A DNA stretch of 64,000 nt from Sphingomonas sp. PsM26 (GTDB lineage Bacteria > Pseudomonadota > Alphaproteobacteria > Sphingomonadales > Sphingomonadaceae), in contig JARUXA010000014.1 in assembly GCA_030433805.1 (NCBI GenBank), positions 62,001 through 126,000 of the forward strand. Direction: 5' to 3'. Each line of letters begins with the position of its first letter. The first letter of the stretch is position 1. Below the pieces are notes generated by a model. The model was not told where the DNA came from. It made no database searches and was given only the letters and a program-made list of their open reading frames with translations. The translations under genes were made by a program, and so were the position numbers. Below are positions 50,499 through 58,254 of the stretch, piece by piece.

Positions 50499-51770
50499 TC
50501 ATTTCGTTCTCGCTTCGTCCAGAGCCCCGATTGCGGCAATATGGCGGCGTCGTGCGCCTGCGATCCGCCGCGCTTTTTCGGCGTTCGCCTTGTTGTAAAT
50601 CCGGGTGACGGCGAGTGTCTTGTGACCGGAAACCGGCCGCACGTCGTCTTCGCCCGCATCGCCAATCTCGGTGATGCCGCCATGCCGAAAGCCGGTGAAC
50701 GTCATGTCTTTGGGAAGCCCCGCGGCGTCGCAGATCTTGCGATGGACGTTCGACATGCGCCGCTCGACGTAGCGATTGCCGCTGCGCTCCTCGACAACGA
50801 TCGGGCCGGTGGCGGACTTCGTCGCCGCGCGCGACCGCGCAAGTTCTTCTTCGAGTTCAGGATAGAGCGGCACGCGCTCGACGCCGCCCCCCTCGCCCGG
50901 AACCTCTTCGAATAGCGGCAGCGTCACAGGGTTGCCGGTCTTGGACTGAACGAGCGTGATCTCGACCCCGGGCTGGTAGCCTTCCCAAACGATCGCGGCG
51001 CGGTCCGGCGCGTCCGGATCGATATAGCCAAAGGCATCGGACACCCGCTGGCATCCCTCGAAGCACAGCGCGGCGGCGGTTGCCATCGACTGGAAGCCCA
51101 TCTCGACTGCCTTCGCGCGGTAGGCGGTGTATTCGGCGCGCGACGTCGCCCGGTTGCCCTTGGCCGCGGTGCTCGTGAGCCCCATTCCCATGAACGGGTT
51201 CTCCTTGACCCCGGTCACCTTGTAATGTCGCGCCGCCCACGACCAGACCAGCCGACAGACCTGCATGGCATAGCTCGCCTGGCGCGGTCCGGTATCGGCG
51301 CGCAGCATTTCATAGAGCCGGTCGGAGGCGGCGGCATCGACGTCGGCGGCACGGCGCTTGCCGAACGGCGGCGCGCCTTTCTTCGTCTCGCGCGCGGCGA
51401 GCATATCCATCAGCTTCCCGTAATCGGCCCGGGTCTTCGCCTTCTTGGAGGTGAAGCGCGCCTGCTTACGGTACCACTGGAACAGCCACTCAACGCTGCC
51501 TGGGACCATCGACGCCCCTTCCGCGCCCTTGCGCCAGTCGGTTAGCGCCGCGTTCAGCAACTGCGCTTTGCGATGCACCTCAGCCAGATCCGAGCCAAGC
51601 TTTTCCGAGGCAAGGAGCATCGGTTTGCCGTTACGAATGGCGGGCACCATCGCCCCGGTCTTCTCGTCTTTCACCGGGCGCGCCCATGTAGGCAGTTCCC
51701 AATAATAGACGGGCTCACCGGCCGCATTGCGGAGCTTGCGGACGTAGGCTGGAAGACGATCGAGTGCCAT
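50499..51770 (-). CDS. int: Tyrosine-type phage integrase
   Basis: The 423-residue protein is a site-specific recombinase. Seen are the N-terminal arm and core binding parts, the first arginine in CFEGCQRVSDAF, the beta-hairpin lysine in SKTG, the arginine in FTGFRHGG, the histidine in SGHKTLAVTR and the nucleophile tyrosine in RIYNKAN. The usual HxxR histidine appears as a threonine (TGFR). The ATG at 51770 shares a base with the stop of the upstream gene. Its 3' end points to the tRNA, 82 bp away, so it inserts the phage there. Confidence 0.94.
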   Translation of the reverse strand: MALDRLPAYVRKLRNAAGEPVYYWELPTWARPVKDEKTGAMVPAIRNGKPMLLASEKLGSDLAEVHRKAQLLNAALTDWRKGAEGASMVPGSVEWLFQWYRKQARFTSKKAKTRADYGKLMDMLAARETKKGAPPFGKRRAADVDAAASDRLYEMLRADTGPRQASYAMQVCRLVWSWAARHYKVTGVKENPFMGMGLTSTAAKGNRATSRAEYTAYRAKAVEMGFQSMATAAALCFEGCQRVSDAFGYIDPDAPDRAAIVWEGYQPGVEITLVQSKTGNPVTLPLFEEVPGEGGGVERVPLYPELEEELARSRAATKSATGPIVVEERSGNRYVERRMSNVHRKICDAAGLPKDMTFTGFRHGGITEIGDAGEDDVRPVSGHKTLAVTRIYNKANAEKARRIAGARRRHIAAIGALDEARTK

Positions 51771-52009
51771 CAGTCGAACCATCCGTCCGTGCCGGTGGCC
51801 GAGCCGCTCTCAAACATAGCAGCCACCGCCGCGTCCAGATCCGAACGCCGCGCGATTGCTGCGCCGTTGCGGCCGCGCGGCACGAAGCGCACGGTGCCTC
51901 GGTCGCGCCACTCCTTGATCTGCGCCACGCTGACGCGGGTGTATTCGAGCGCTTCGGATTCCGTGAGCGCGGCGGGCCAGTCGGGCAGCGCGGCTAGAGC
52001 GCGGGTCAT
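51770..52009 (-). CDS. Small helix-turn-helix protein, excisionase-like
   Basis: The 79-residue product contains the AlpA/MerR-type motif LTESEALEYTRVSVAQIKEWRDRGTVRFVPRG followed by a short helix. Next to integrase, such proteins are usually excisionases that bend the attachment site. It overlaps the gene upstream (ATGA) and integrase (one base). Confidence 0.75.
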   Translation of the reverse strand: MTRALAALPDWPAALTESEALEYTRVSVAQIKEWRDRGTVRFVPRGRNGAAIARRSDLDAAVAAMFESGSATGTDGWFD

Positions 52010-52254
52010 TGAGTGGGCTCCTCGTCCCAATGCTTGTTCAGGATATCGACGACGCGGCGGGCGATCGCTTCTGGCTTGTTCGCGTATGCCGAGACGATCA
52101 GGACCGGGAAGTTCAGGCTATAGCTGGTGCTGCCGCTCTCGGTCCGGACCGGCGCGCTCTGGTAGAGCACCGCCCAAGCCGTTCGGTCTGCCGGGTCGAG
52201 GTTGCGCAGGTAGGCGGTCTGGTCGGCTGACCAGCACTGGTGTCCGTCAGACAT
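52006..52254 (-). CDS. Phage protein of unknown function
   Basis: An 82-residue protein with no recognised domain; tryptophans lie early (QCWSADQTAYLRNLDP) and the C-terminus is helical (PEAIARRVVDILNKHW). It overlaps the previous gene by 8 bp and the next by 4 bp. Confidence 0.65.
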   Translation of the reverse strand: MSDGHQCWSADQTAYLRNLDPADRTAWAVLYQSAPVRTESGSTSYSLNFPVLIVSAYANKPEAIARRVVDILNKHWDEEPTQ

Positions 52255-52534
52255 GATCGACCTCCGTCGCCGTCAGCGCGTCACCTGACGCCGACACCAG
52301 CATCAGCGCGGGCTCGAACCGTTGCGAGTTCCAGTGAGGATCTCCCCACGGCGTCGAAACGCCGACGTCGTAGCCAGTCTGGCCGTCGCGCTCGGCAATG
52401 CCCTGTACGACGTAGAGCTTCCCCGCGACGAGCAGGTCCTCGGCGTAGTGCTGATCCATGTACCAGTCGGCCCAGTCTGGCCGGGACGTTGCGTCGATGC
52501 AGCGAACGATATCGCCGGTTGCGACCCCGCTCAT
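52247..52534 (-). CDS. Phage protein of unknown function
   Basis: A 95-residue protein starting MSGVATGDIVRCIDAT with a YDVGVSTPWGDPHWNSQRFEP middle. Its start overlaps the MazG-like stop by 4 bp, which supports the ATG at 52534. The sequence looks like a small beta fold; no family is recognised. Confidence 0.65.
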   Translation of the reverse strand: MSGVATGDIVRCIDATSRPDWADWYMDQHYAEDLLVAGKLYVVQGIAERDGQTGYDVGVSTPWGDPHWNSQRFEPALMLVSASGDALTATEVDHV

Positions 52535-52992
52535 CGGATCACCTGTCCGGAAGTGTCCGCGCTCGACCGAGGCTCGCTCTCCCACAAACCAGGCGGATCG
52601 AACCGACTGAAACCCCTCGAGGGTTGATCGACTGCCAGGCGGTGAGGCAGCCCGACCTTCTCCGATGTCGCATTAAACTTGGCAGCGGTGGCTTGGGCCA
52701 GATCGATCCCATAATAGGCGGCCAGCTTGTCGAGGCAGACGACCACGTCGCCGATCTCCTCGGCAAGATCCTCCACGGTGGCGCGCGAACCCCGCCAGCC
52801 CTGCGCTTCCCGGTGCAGCTTCTTGACGACGTTCAGCGCCTCGCCGACCTCGCCGCCAAGCTCGGTGGCGTGAAACAAGCCGCAAGGTAGCTCGGTCTCG
52901 CTGCACCAGGTCGTCATCCGGTCCGCAGAGACACGACGCAGCTGGGTTAGGAAGTCCTCGCGCGTCGGCGCGGCGGTGGGGGTGTCGTTCAT
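52531..52992 (-). CDS. MazG-like nucleotide pyrophosphohydrolase
   Basis: The 153-residue protein has the all-alpha NTP pyrophosphohydrolase core: ELGGEVGEALNVVKKLHR and LAEEIGDVVVCLDKLAAYY, which hold the acidic metal-binding residues (ExxE and ExxD). Phage MazG-like enzymes may change ppGpp or nucleotide pools, or clear non-canonical nucleotides. The tail beyond residue 115 is not of this domain. It overlaps the radical SAM gene upstream. Confidence 0.82.
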   Translation of the reverse strand: MNDTPTAAPTREDFLTQLRRVSADRMTTWCSETELPCGLFHATELGGEVGEALNVVKKLHREAQGWRGSRATVEDLAEEIGDVVVCLDKLAAYYGIDLAQATAAKFNATSEKVGLPHRLAVDQPSRGFSRFDPPGLWESEPRSSADTSGQVIR

Positions 52993-53903
52993 GCTGCCAT
53001 CTCCGCAAATAGCCCGTGCTGGGTGTCATAGAAATCGGAGCGCAGCGCCTTCGCGCTGGGATTGTAATCCGCCCATTCCGTCGATCGCCAACGATGTGTG
53101 TTCGTCCAGCGCTGCATCTGGCGAAGGCGCTGACCGCTGCCCCAATCGTACCGAACCCAAGGATCGCGGGTCGACGCGTTGAGCTTCATGATCGGCTGGG
53201 CGTACGGCTCCCCGCCCCACGCGATCACGTCGCGGACGCGCTGTAGGCATTCAGCCTCGGGCTCGTTGCCGATCAGCACGTAGACTTGGATCTTGCGCGA
53301 ACTGACGCCGCGATCGCGCAGCATCTTGCAGACGCGGCGCACGTCCTCACGTTCGCGCGTCTCGTCATACGCGAACCGCCACACGCCTTGGTTGATTGGT
53401 GCCCAACGCTCGAAAACCCCGCCGTCGAATGTCTTTGGCTCGAACCCGCTGTTGGCGTCGAGCAAAGGCACGTCAGCCATCTGGTAGCGCTCGATGATGT
53501 GCCGCTGATAGTCAGCGGGGAGTGCTGAGAGGTTGTTGTCGGTCAGCACCGGGCGAACCGGGAAGTCCGGTAGATAGGTGAAGGTCTTCCCCTCCATCGC
53601 AGGCACGATGCAGAATGAACAACCTACCGGGCAACCCCGGCTTGCAGTGGTCGCCATTGGATTGTGTCGTGCAATCGCGTCTGGCGCGTCGCCGCCTACT
53701 TCCGCAACACGCTCAAGCATCGACTTGCCGCGGAACAGCGCCGGACCTCCAGCACGAACCTTGTAGCCCTCAGCTTTGAGCATCGAAGCGCGCGCGAACG
53801 CCTCGTCCAGCTTCCAGGTGAATACGACCGACAGAAACGCCGTGTCGCCTTCGATCCATTCCGCTAGCCCGTTCGACCATTTTCCAAGCGAGTACCCGCT
53901 CAC
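52989..53903 (-). CDS. Phage radical SAM protein
   Basis: The 304-residue product has a CxxxCxxC cluster motif in SRGCPVGCSFCIVPAMEG, which binds the 4Fe-4S cluster used to split S-adenosylmethionine. An N-terminal stretch, AFLSVVFTWKLDEAFARASMLKAEGYKVRAGGPAL, resembles the B12-binding-type domain of this superfamily. The GTG at 53903 was chosen because it overlaps the upstream stop as GTGA; longer frames run into that gene. The reaction is unknown. Phages often carry such proteins near DUF5131 genes, as here. Confidence 0.82.
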   Translation of the reverse strand: MSGYSLGKWSNGLAEWIEGDTAFLSVVFTWKLDEAFARASMLKAEGYKVRAGGPALFRGKSMLERVAEVGGDAPDAIARHNPMATTASRGCPVGCSFCIVPAMEGKTFTYLPDFPVRPVLTDNNLSALPADYQRHIIERYQMADVPLLDANSGFEPKTFDGGVFERWAPINQGVWRFAYDETREREDVRRVCKMLRDRGVSSRKIQVYVLIGNEPEAECLQRVRDVIAWGGEPYAQPIMKLNASTRDPWVRYDWGSGQRLRQMQRWTNTHRWRSTEWADYNPSAKALRSDFYDTQHGLFAEMAA

Positions 53904-54436
53904 GACATGATCACCTTTAGCGATGCAGTCCGGCCCCGGCGCAACACCGCGCCGATGAGCAGCACCCCTGCAAGCATGAAGAACCAGGTCTTCGGCTCGG
54001 GCAGAGCGGACACCGGCGCATCGTTGGTCGGTTTGGCGATTGGGGTGCCGGCGGCGGGCGGCGCGGTACCGACCCCGCCTGCCCCGCCCGGTCGAACGAA
54101 CCCGATCGACGACGCTTGGACAGCACCACCCCACGGCGATCGCGCGGCGCTCTGCATCGTCTGGCCGGACAGGACCGCGTCCTCGAAGTCGCTGTCCATC
54201 GCCACCAGTGGGCGAGACAGGTCAGGAAGCGCGGCGATCGTCGCGATGCCGGACGGTGGGCAGACCGGTACCGCGGCGCGGGCCCGTGCGGGAGCATGCC
54301 GCTTGTGCTTGACCGCCACCCGATGCGTCACGGCCTTCGCGATGCGATCGTGCGCGACGTAGGTCACCGGTGCGACCACGCTGCAGGCCAGGCCGAACAG
54401 CGCCGCCTGCTTGAGGATCATAGCGCGACCGATCAT
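53900..54436 (-). CDS. Exported protein with a PEP-CTERM-like sorting tail
   Basis: The 178-residue product has an N-terminal hydrophobic segment (LKQAALFGLACSVVAPVTYVA) and a C-terminal LPEPKTWFFMLAGVLLIGAVLRRGR, close to PEP-CTERM: a PEP triplet, a hydrophobic span and arginines. In bacteria this tail directs sorting by exosortase. The centre is low-complexity and glycine-rich. It overlaps its neighbours by 4 bp on both sides. Finding this tail in a phage early operon is unusual. Confidence 0.65.
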   Translation of the reverse strand: MIGRAMILKQAALFGLACSVVAPVTYVAHDRIAKAVTHRVAVKHKRHAPARARAAVPVCPPSGIATIAALPDLSRPLVAMDSDFEDAVLSGQTMQSAARSPWGGAVQASSIGFVRPGGAGGVGTAPPAAGTPIAKPTNDAPVSALPEPKTWFFMLAGVLLIGAVLRRGRTASLKVIMS

Positions 54437-54648
54437 GACGGCCTCCGCAGATCGGCGAGCGCGCGCGTCAGATCCATGCTCGCGCGACGGACTGCACCGC
54501 CATCCTTCGGCGGGATGCTGTCGTCGAGGAAGGTGCCGCCGTCCGCGCGCCAGTCGGCGGGACATTCGACCGGCTCAGGTACCGCTTTCGCCCGCTCGAG
54601 GAAGCGCTCAGCCTCCGCAATCGCCACCTTAAGGGTGTCGCGATTCAT
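54433..54648 (-). CDS. Phage protein of unknown function
   Basis: A 71-residue helical protein (MNRDTLKVAIAEAERFLERAKAV at the start). Both ends overlap other frames of the operon, which supports the gene. No family is recognised. Confidence 0.65.
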   Translation of the reverse strand: MNRDTLKVAIAEAERFLERAKAVPEPVECPADWRADGGTFLDDSIPPKDGGAVRRASMDLTRALADLRRPS

Positions 54649-54782
54649 TTCATGGTTCCTTTCGGTGAGGGGGCATCTTTGCCGTCAGGCGGAGACGAGA
54701 TGCCGCCCGCACAGAGGTCGACTGATCCGAGGCGTTTGCGCCGCGTACGGCTCGAGCCCTGCTGTGAAAATTGCTGCGCCAA
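54645..54782 (-). CDS. Possible 45-residue phage protein with a TTG start
   Basis: A frame begins at a TTG at 54782 with AAGGA seven bases upstream and ends with a TGA that overlaps the next gene as ATGA. A stop lies just before the start. The product is polar with basic residues (RTRRKRLG). The overlap pattern matches the rest of the operon, but nothing else supports it. Confidence 0.4.
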   Translation of the reverse strand: MAQQFSQQGSSRTRRKRLGSVDLCAGGISSPPDGKDAPSPKGTMK

Positions 54783-54867
54783 TTCCGTGTCCTTCTAGCT
54801 GTCGAGACAGGGACATTGGGCGAGGCTGATCGAAAGTATGGGGTCGGTCTGGTGGCGGTGCCTTGCG

Positions 54868-55989
54868 TCATGTCGCCACCTGCTCGGACGTGCCCCGCGC
54901 GGGCATCCCGTCATGCTGGACGCCATCGAGCAACCGCCCGGCGGCGCGCTTACCGACCGAGCGCATCACCACGAAGCGCTCGCCATGGAAGCCGCGGCCG
55001 CCCGCGAGGTTGAGCCACTTCGAATTGCCGTGATCGACGTAATGGTTCGAGTAATCGGCGCGCCAATCAGGATCATCCCGCTCGCGGTCGAGCGCGAGTT
55101 CCCAATCGCCCCACTGCTTCATCAGGAACGAAACACCGGCGGCAGCGCACTGATCGCGCAGGCCGCGCGCCCAGTCCGGATGCATCGGGCGCGACCCGGG
55201 GCCGCTCTCGCCGCCCACGATCACCCAGTCGAGCCGCGTCATCGCGCGACCGTCATCATCGACATGCGGGCGGCCAAGGCATTCTTGGCCAAGTGGGAAG
55301 ACTTCGTTCCATCCGCCGGGCAGGTCGATCGACGTCAGGTCGACCGGCCCGAGAAGTGGCTCGCAAGACAAGAACCGCACCGCGGCGGCCGTGGCCAGCA
55401 GATCGGGGATGCGCTCGTCGGCGCGCTTCTGATCCTCGACCGAGACGCCCTTCCAGACGTTCGCCAGTGGCCAGAGTACGAAGGACGGATCCTCCTCGCG
55501 GGCGCGGTTGCCGAGCGGCACGAGCTGGGCGGCACCGGACACGCCCCATGCGTGCGCCTCGTCCAAGATTACCCGCGCGATCCGCTGTGGCGTCCAGGGA
55601 TTGCCGCAATACGACTGCATCCGCGCCGACCGCTTGGTCAGCACCTGATGCGTGTGGTGGGGCGTGAGAGCCATCACCGCGAAGCAGCGGTCGATCCATG
55701 CGTCGGGAACGTCATTGTGGAACAGGTCGCCGTGGGCGTTCCAGAAGATCGTCCGCGGGCGACGCCAGTGCAACGGCAGGACGAGCGCGCGCGCGTTGAA
55801 ACGCACCATGCCGTTCCAGACGTGTCCCGCCTTGCTCGGCATCGTCAGCCCGGTCGACGGGTGACCCGGCAAGTTCCTACTGCCTGCGCGCATGGCGTAG
55901 CAGTTTGCGCAGCCCGGCGAGATCACGCTGCAGCCGTTCACAACATTGACCGTCGCGTCGGTCCATTCGATCTTGGTGCCGTCAGCCAT
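54868..55989 (-). CDS. DUF5131 (phage Gp37/Gp68) family protein
   Basis: The 373-residue protein matches the Gp37/Gp68 family: GTKIEWTDATVNVVNGCSVISPGCANCYAMRAG at the start, with cysteines set as in radical SAM-like proteins, then FWNAHGDLFHNDVPDAWIDRCFAVM, HQVLTKRSARM, LPNVWKGVSVEDQ-like and VIVGGESGPGSRPMHPDW. Members occur widely in phages; their reaction is not established. The ATG at 55989 was chosen by the family N-terminus. It overlaps the upstream small gene by 8 bp. Confidence 0.9.
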   Translation of the reverse strand: MADGTKIEWTDATVNVVNGCSVISPGCANCYAMRAGSRNLPGHPSTGLTMPSKAGHVWNGMVRFNARALVLPLHWRRPRTIFWNAHGDLFHNDVPDAWIDRCFAVMALTPHHTHQVLTKRSARMQSYCGNPWTPQRIARVILDEAHAWGVSGAAQLVPLGNRAREEDPSFVLWPLANVWKGVSVEDQKRADERIPDLLATAAAVRFLSCEPLLGPVDLTSIDLPGGWNEVFPLGQECLGRPHVDDDGRAMTRLDWVIVGGESGPGSRPMHPDWARGLRDQCAAAGVSFLMKQWGDWELALDRERDDPDWRADYSNHYVDHGNSKWLNLAGGRGFHGERFVVMRSVGKRAAGRLLDGVQHDGMPARGTSEQVAT

Positions 55990-56152
55990 GCCGCACCGCC
56001 CCGCGCGCGGCGCGCAGCTGGTCGAGGCGTTTCCGTGCCCAGAGCGGATCGATGCTGTCCAAGCGCTCGCGCGCGTCGAGCACGCGGGCGACGTGTTGGC
56101 GGTCGTTGCGCACGAAGCGCTCACCTGCCGGCGGCATGTAGCAGCCGCTCAC
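55982..56152 (-). CDS. Small phage protein (56 residues)
   Basis: A GTG at 56152 overlaps the stop of the upstream gene as GTGA, and the frame ends inside the DUF5131 start. The product is basic and helical (RNDRQHVARVLDARERLD and WARKRLDQLRAARGAVRHG). It is too short for a domain call. The overlaps at both ends are the evidence. Confidence 0.6.
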   Translation of the reverse strand: MSGCYMPPAGERFVRNDRQHVARVLDARERLDSIDPLWARKRLDQLRAARGAVRHG

Positions 56153-56355
56153 AGCGCACCGCGCATGCGGACCGGGCCCGTGTCAGGCGAGTGCGGGACA
56201 GCGGCGTCCCAGCGCGCCTCCTCGACCTCGAACGGCCGATGGCGGTTGCGGTGCTTGCACAGCACCTTGCCGTTGCGCGGCTCGATCGTCGTCAATCGAC
56301 GAAGCGGCAGGAAGTGGCCAGCCGCCACCTCCACGTTGCGATATCCGTCCGACAT
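56149..56355 (-). CDS. Phage protein of unknown function
   Basis: A 68-residue basic protein starting MSDGYRNVEVAAGHFLPLRRL. Its ATG is part of TAATG with the preceding stop. A cysteine and histidines occur (LCKHRNRHRP). No family is recognised. Confidence 0.6.
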   Translation of the reverse strand: MSDGYRNVEVAAGHFLPLRRLTTIEPRNGKVLCKHRNRHRPFEVEEARWDAAVPHSPDTGPVRMRGAL

Positions 56356-56723
56356 TACGAATAATCCTTCCGGGGTTTGCCGGGCGCGCCGACCCAGCCG
56401 TCGCTGCGGACGAACTGGGGCGAGCCCGATGGCGAAATGACCTTGATCTTCCCGTCGGCGCGGCGGCCGATGACGGGGCACTGGAAAGCGAAGTACGGAG
56501 GCGGCGAGTTGAGCGGCCAGTAGTATTCCCGGTCCGTCGCGTTGCGCTTGACCTCGATGGCCTCGCAGCCAACCGGGGTGATCCCGGCAGTGATCATGGC
56601 GGCGACCTGCTGCTCAGTGAACGGCTTGCCCTCTTCGAACGCCCCGTACCAAGGGTTCGGCTTGGACGGCGTGATAATCTTGGTCTCAGGCTGACGCCCG
56701 ACAAATTGTGCCTGTCGTTCCAT
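56355..56723 (-). CDS. Phage protein of unknown function
   Basis: A 122-residue protein starting MERQAQFVGRQPETKIITPSKPNPWYGAF, with a C-terminal FVRSDGWVGAPGKPRKDYS. TGATG links it to the preceding gene. No domain is recognised. Confidence 0.65.
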   Translation of the reverse strand: MERQAQFVGRQPETKIITPSKPNPWYGAFEEGKPFTEQQVAAMITAGITPVGCEAIEVKRNATDREYYWPLNSPPPYFAFQCPVIGRRADGKIKVISPSGSPQFVRSDGWVGAPGKPRKDYS

Positions 56724-57154
56724 CAGTTCGTATATCCCGTGTAGGCGCGGCACGCTTCGCGCGCGGCGGCATCGAGGCGCACGGCCTCGCGATGATCGGC
56801 GTCGGCGCGCGCTAGGGCGGCCAAAGTCACTCGGACGTGCTCCGCGCACCCCTTGCGCTGCGCCTCGAGAGCAGTGGTCATCTGCCGAGCGGATGGCTTG
56901 CGGTTGATCCGCGACCGCTTGATCTCGGCAGCGTCGGTAGCGAGGATTGCGATAAAGGCGTCGTAATCGAGCCCGATCCGGTCGGCGCGCAACCCGATCT
57001 CTGACGCGAGCTCGCGGACATACGACGACACCGCAGCCTGCGTGTCCAGGTTGTTGCGGACCTTTTCGTGGCGCAGCTTGGCGCGCTCCGCCCGCATCTT
57101 GGCGAAGACCGGGCGCAGTTCCGCGATCGCAAGGTCAAGATCCGGGTCGCGCAT
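56723..57154 (-). CDS. Phage helical protein of unknown function
   Basis: A 143-residue, charge-rich helical protein (MRAERAKLRHEKVRNNLDTQ; ATDAAEIKRSRINRKPSARQ). Long helices suggest a coiled coil. It starts within TGATG at the end of the HNH-like gene. Confidence 0.65.
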   Translation of the reverse strand: MRDPDLDLAIAELRPVFAKMRAERAKLRHEKVRNNLDTQAAVSSYVRELASEIGLRADRIGLDYDAFIAILATDAAEIKRSRINRKPSARQMTTALEAQRKGCAEHVRVTLAALARADADHREAVRLDAAAREACRAYTGYTN

Positions 57155-57522
57155 CACCGCGGCGCGCCCTCGACGTGTGCCCAGCGCGCGCGGTGCGGCG
57201 ATGCCTTGCCGTACGCCCTGCCCGCCTCGAAATGATCGACGCCATACTTGGCCTGCCAAGTGCGCAGACCGATGCTGTCCTTCTCCCGGTGCGCGCCCGA
57301 GCACAGCGGCACGGCATGATAGTCGGGACTTTTGAGCGAAACGCCTTTCATGCCATCGGCGTCAGAGTGCGAGGCCTCCATCACGCCTTCGCAGACGTGC
57401 CCCGCGCGCCCGGCGAGCAGGCACGGACGCTTGCGCAACCAGGCAAGGTGAGTTGGAAACCGGCGATCGGCGTCAGCCTTGTGGCTGTTGCGCTGGCGCG
57501 GACGGATATCGACGCGGATCAT
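57154..57522 (-). CDS. Putative HNH-type phage nuclease (DUF968/Ref-like)
   Basis: The 122-residue protein has HLAWLRKRPCLLAGRAGHVCEGVMEASHSDADG, then SPDYHAVPLCSGAHREKD and a C-terminal GRAYGKASPHRARW. The spacing of Cys and His recalls small HNH or Ref-like nucleases of phages (DUF968-like), which act on DNA during recombination. The assignment is by pattern. It overlaps its neighbours by 4 bp and 1 bp. Confidence 0.65.
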   Translation of the reverse strand: MIRVDIRPRQRNSHKADADRRFPTHLAWLRKRPCLLAGRAGHVCEGVMEASHSDADGMKGVSLKSPDYHAVPLCSGAHREKDSIGLRTWQAKYGVDHFEAGRAYGKASPHRARWAHVEGAPR

Positions 57523-57707
57523 CCGAGCCACGCCCCTGCGAGCACGAAACAAACGATGGCGAGGCCGACGCCCAACGTCAGGGTGACCGAAACCCAAAGC
57601 GGTTCGCGCTTTGCTGCTTCGATGCGTGCCCCCGCAGCCTGACGCTTCAGAGTTTCCATGCGACCATAGATCGCGAGGAACTCGACGCGGTTCGGGAGCG
57701 CGCTCAC
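57519..57707 (-). CDS. Small membrane protein (62 residues)
   Basis: From a GTG at 57707, which overlaps the stop of the previous small gene. A helical start (YGRMETLKRQAAGARIEAA) is followed by one membrane segment at the C-terminus (PLWVSVTLTLGVGLAIVCFVLAGAWL). This could be a spanin-like or envelope protein; no family is recognised. Confidence 0.6.
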   Translation of the reverse strand: MSALPNRVEFLAIYGRMETLKRQAAGARIEAAKREPLWVSVTLTLGVGLAIVCFVLAGAWLG

Positions 57708-57808
57708 AGAACACCTACCGAGCAGATGCCCGCGAGCAATGAAACGAACAGCAAGGCGGAGATGATGCCGCCAGCGGAGCGAACGCGTTCGCGCGTGGCG
57801 GGGCTCAC
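57704..57808 (-). CDS. Tiny membrane protein (34 residues)
   Basis: From a GTG at 57808 (GTGA overlap with the upstream stop) to a TGA overlapping the next GTG. The product is a basic start and one hydrophobic span, SAGGIISALLFVSLLAGICSVGVL. Its position between two genes with the same overlap pattern is the main support. Confidence 0.5.
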   Translation of the reverse strand: MSPATRERVRSAGGIISALLFVSLLAGICSVGVL

Positions 57809-58062
57809 AAGGCACCGCCAGCGGCGCGCGGCTCGTCAACGATCACGTAATGAGTGATTCCGACAAGGTCACCGTGATCCCGGTTCCAATGTCGAGCCCA
57901 TGCTCCAGCCTTCCGCGGCGGCTGCGAATAGTCGAAGTCTTTGCCTTCTTCGAAGACGCACTGGATCTGGACCAGCGTGTTCGCGGAGACTGGGCATTCG
58001 CCCCCTTCCCACGCGATCGGCGTTGCGGCGTTCTTGGCAATTTCGGGTGGTAGCGATGCCAC
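57805..58062 (-). CDS. First gene of the leftward early phage operon
   Basis: An 85-residue protein starting at a GTG at 58062 with GAGGAG six bases upstream; a GTG at 58092 without a site is the alternative. It contains WEGGECPVSANTLVQIQCVFEEGKDFDYSQPPRKAGAWARHWNRD, a pattern seen in small phage proteins of unknown role. It lies just downstream of the strong leftward promoter. Confidence 0.65.
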   Translation of the reverse strand: MASLPPEIAKNAATPIAWEGGECPVSANTLVQIQCVFEEGKDFDYSQPPRKAGAWARHWNRDHGDLVGITHYVIVDEPRAAGGAL

Positions 58063-58117
58063 GTCGATCTCCTCGCCACCTGCATGCCGCACGACGCGGC
58101 TAATCAGGCGATGAGGA

Positions 58118-58162
58118 ATATTACGTTTATCGTAATCGAGTTGTCAATACGTTTTTCGTAAT
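58118..58162 (-). promoter_or_regulatory. Leftward early phage promoter with two repressor operators
   Basis: On the leftward strand TTGACA (58142-58147) and TAATAT (58118-58123) are spaced by 18 bp, a near-perfect sigma-70 promoter. Two 17-bp sites, ATTACGTTTATCGTAAT (58120-58136) and AATACGTTTTTCGTAAT (58146-58162), overlap it. The first covers the spacer, so bound repressor would block the early operon. Confidence 0.85.
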
Positions 58163-58254
58163 CTGAGAGATCTTGAAGAGGAGCGAGAAATTCCACTTGC
58201 TCGAATGTTCTTCAAATGTTCCAATGCCCTGATTCGAGAAGTGCGGGAGAAGAG

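Noticed and set aside
54645..54782. The SVDLCAGG string as a cytosine methyltransferase start
   Set aside because: The product is 45 residues long with no further methyltransferase motif; the resemblance is chance.
58093..58254. A missed gene between the early operon and the small rightward gene
   Set aside because: The segment is explained by the promoter and two operators; no frame with a ribosome site was found.
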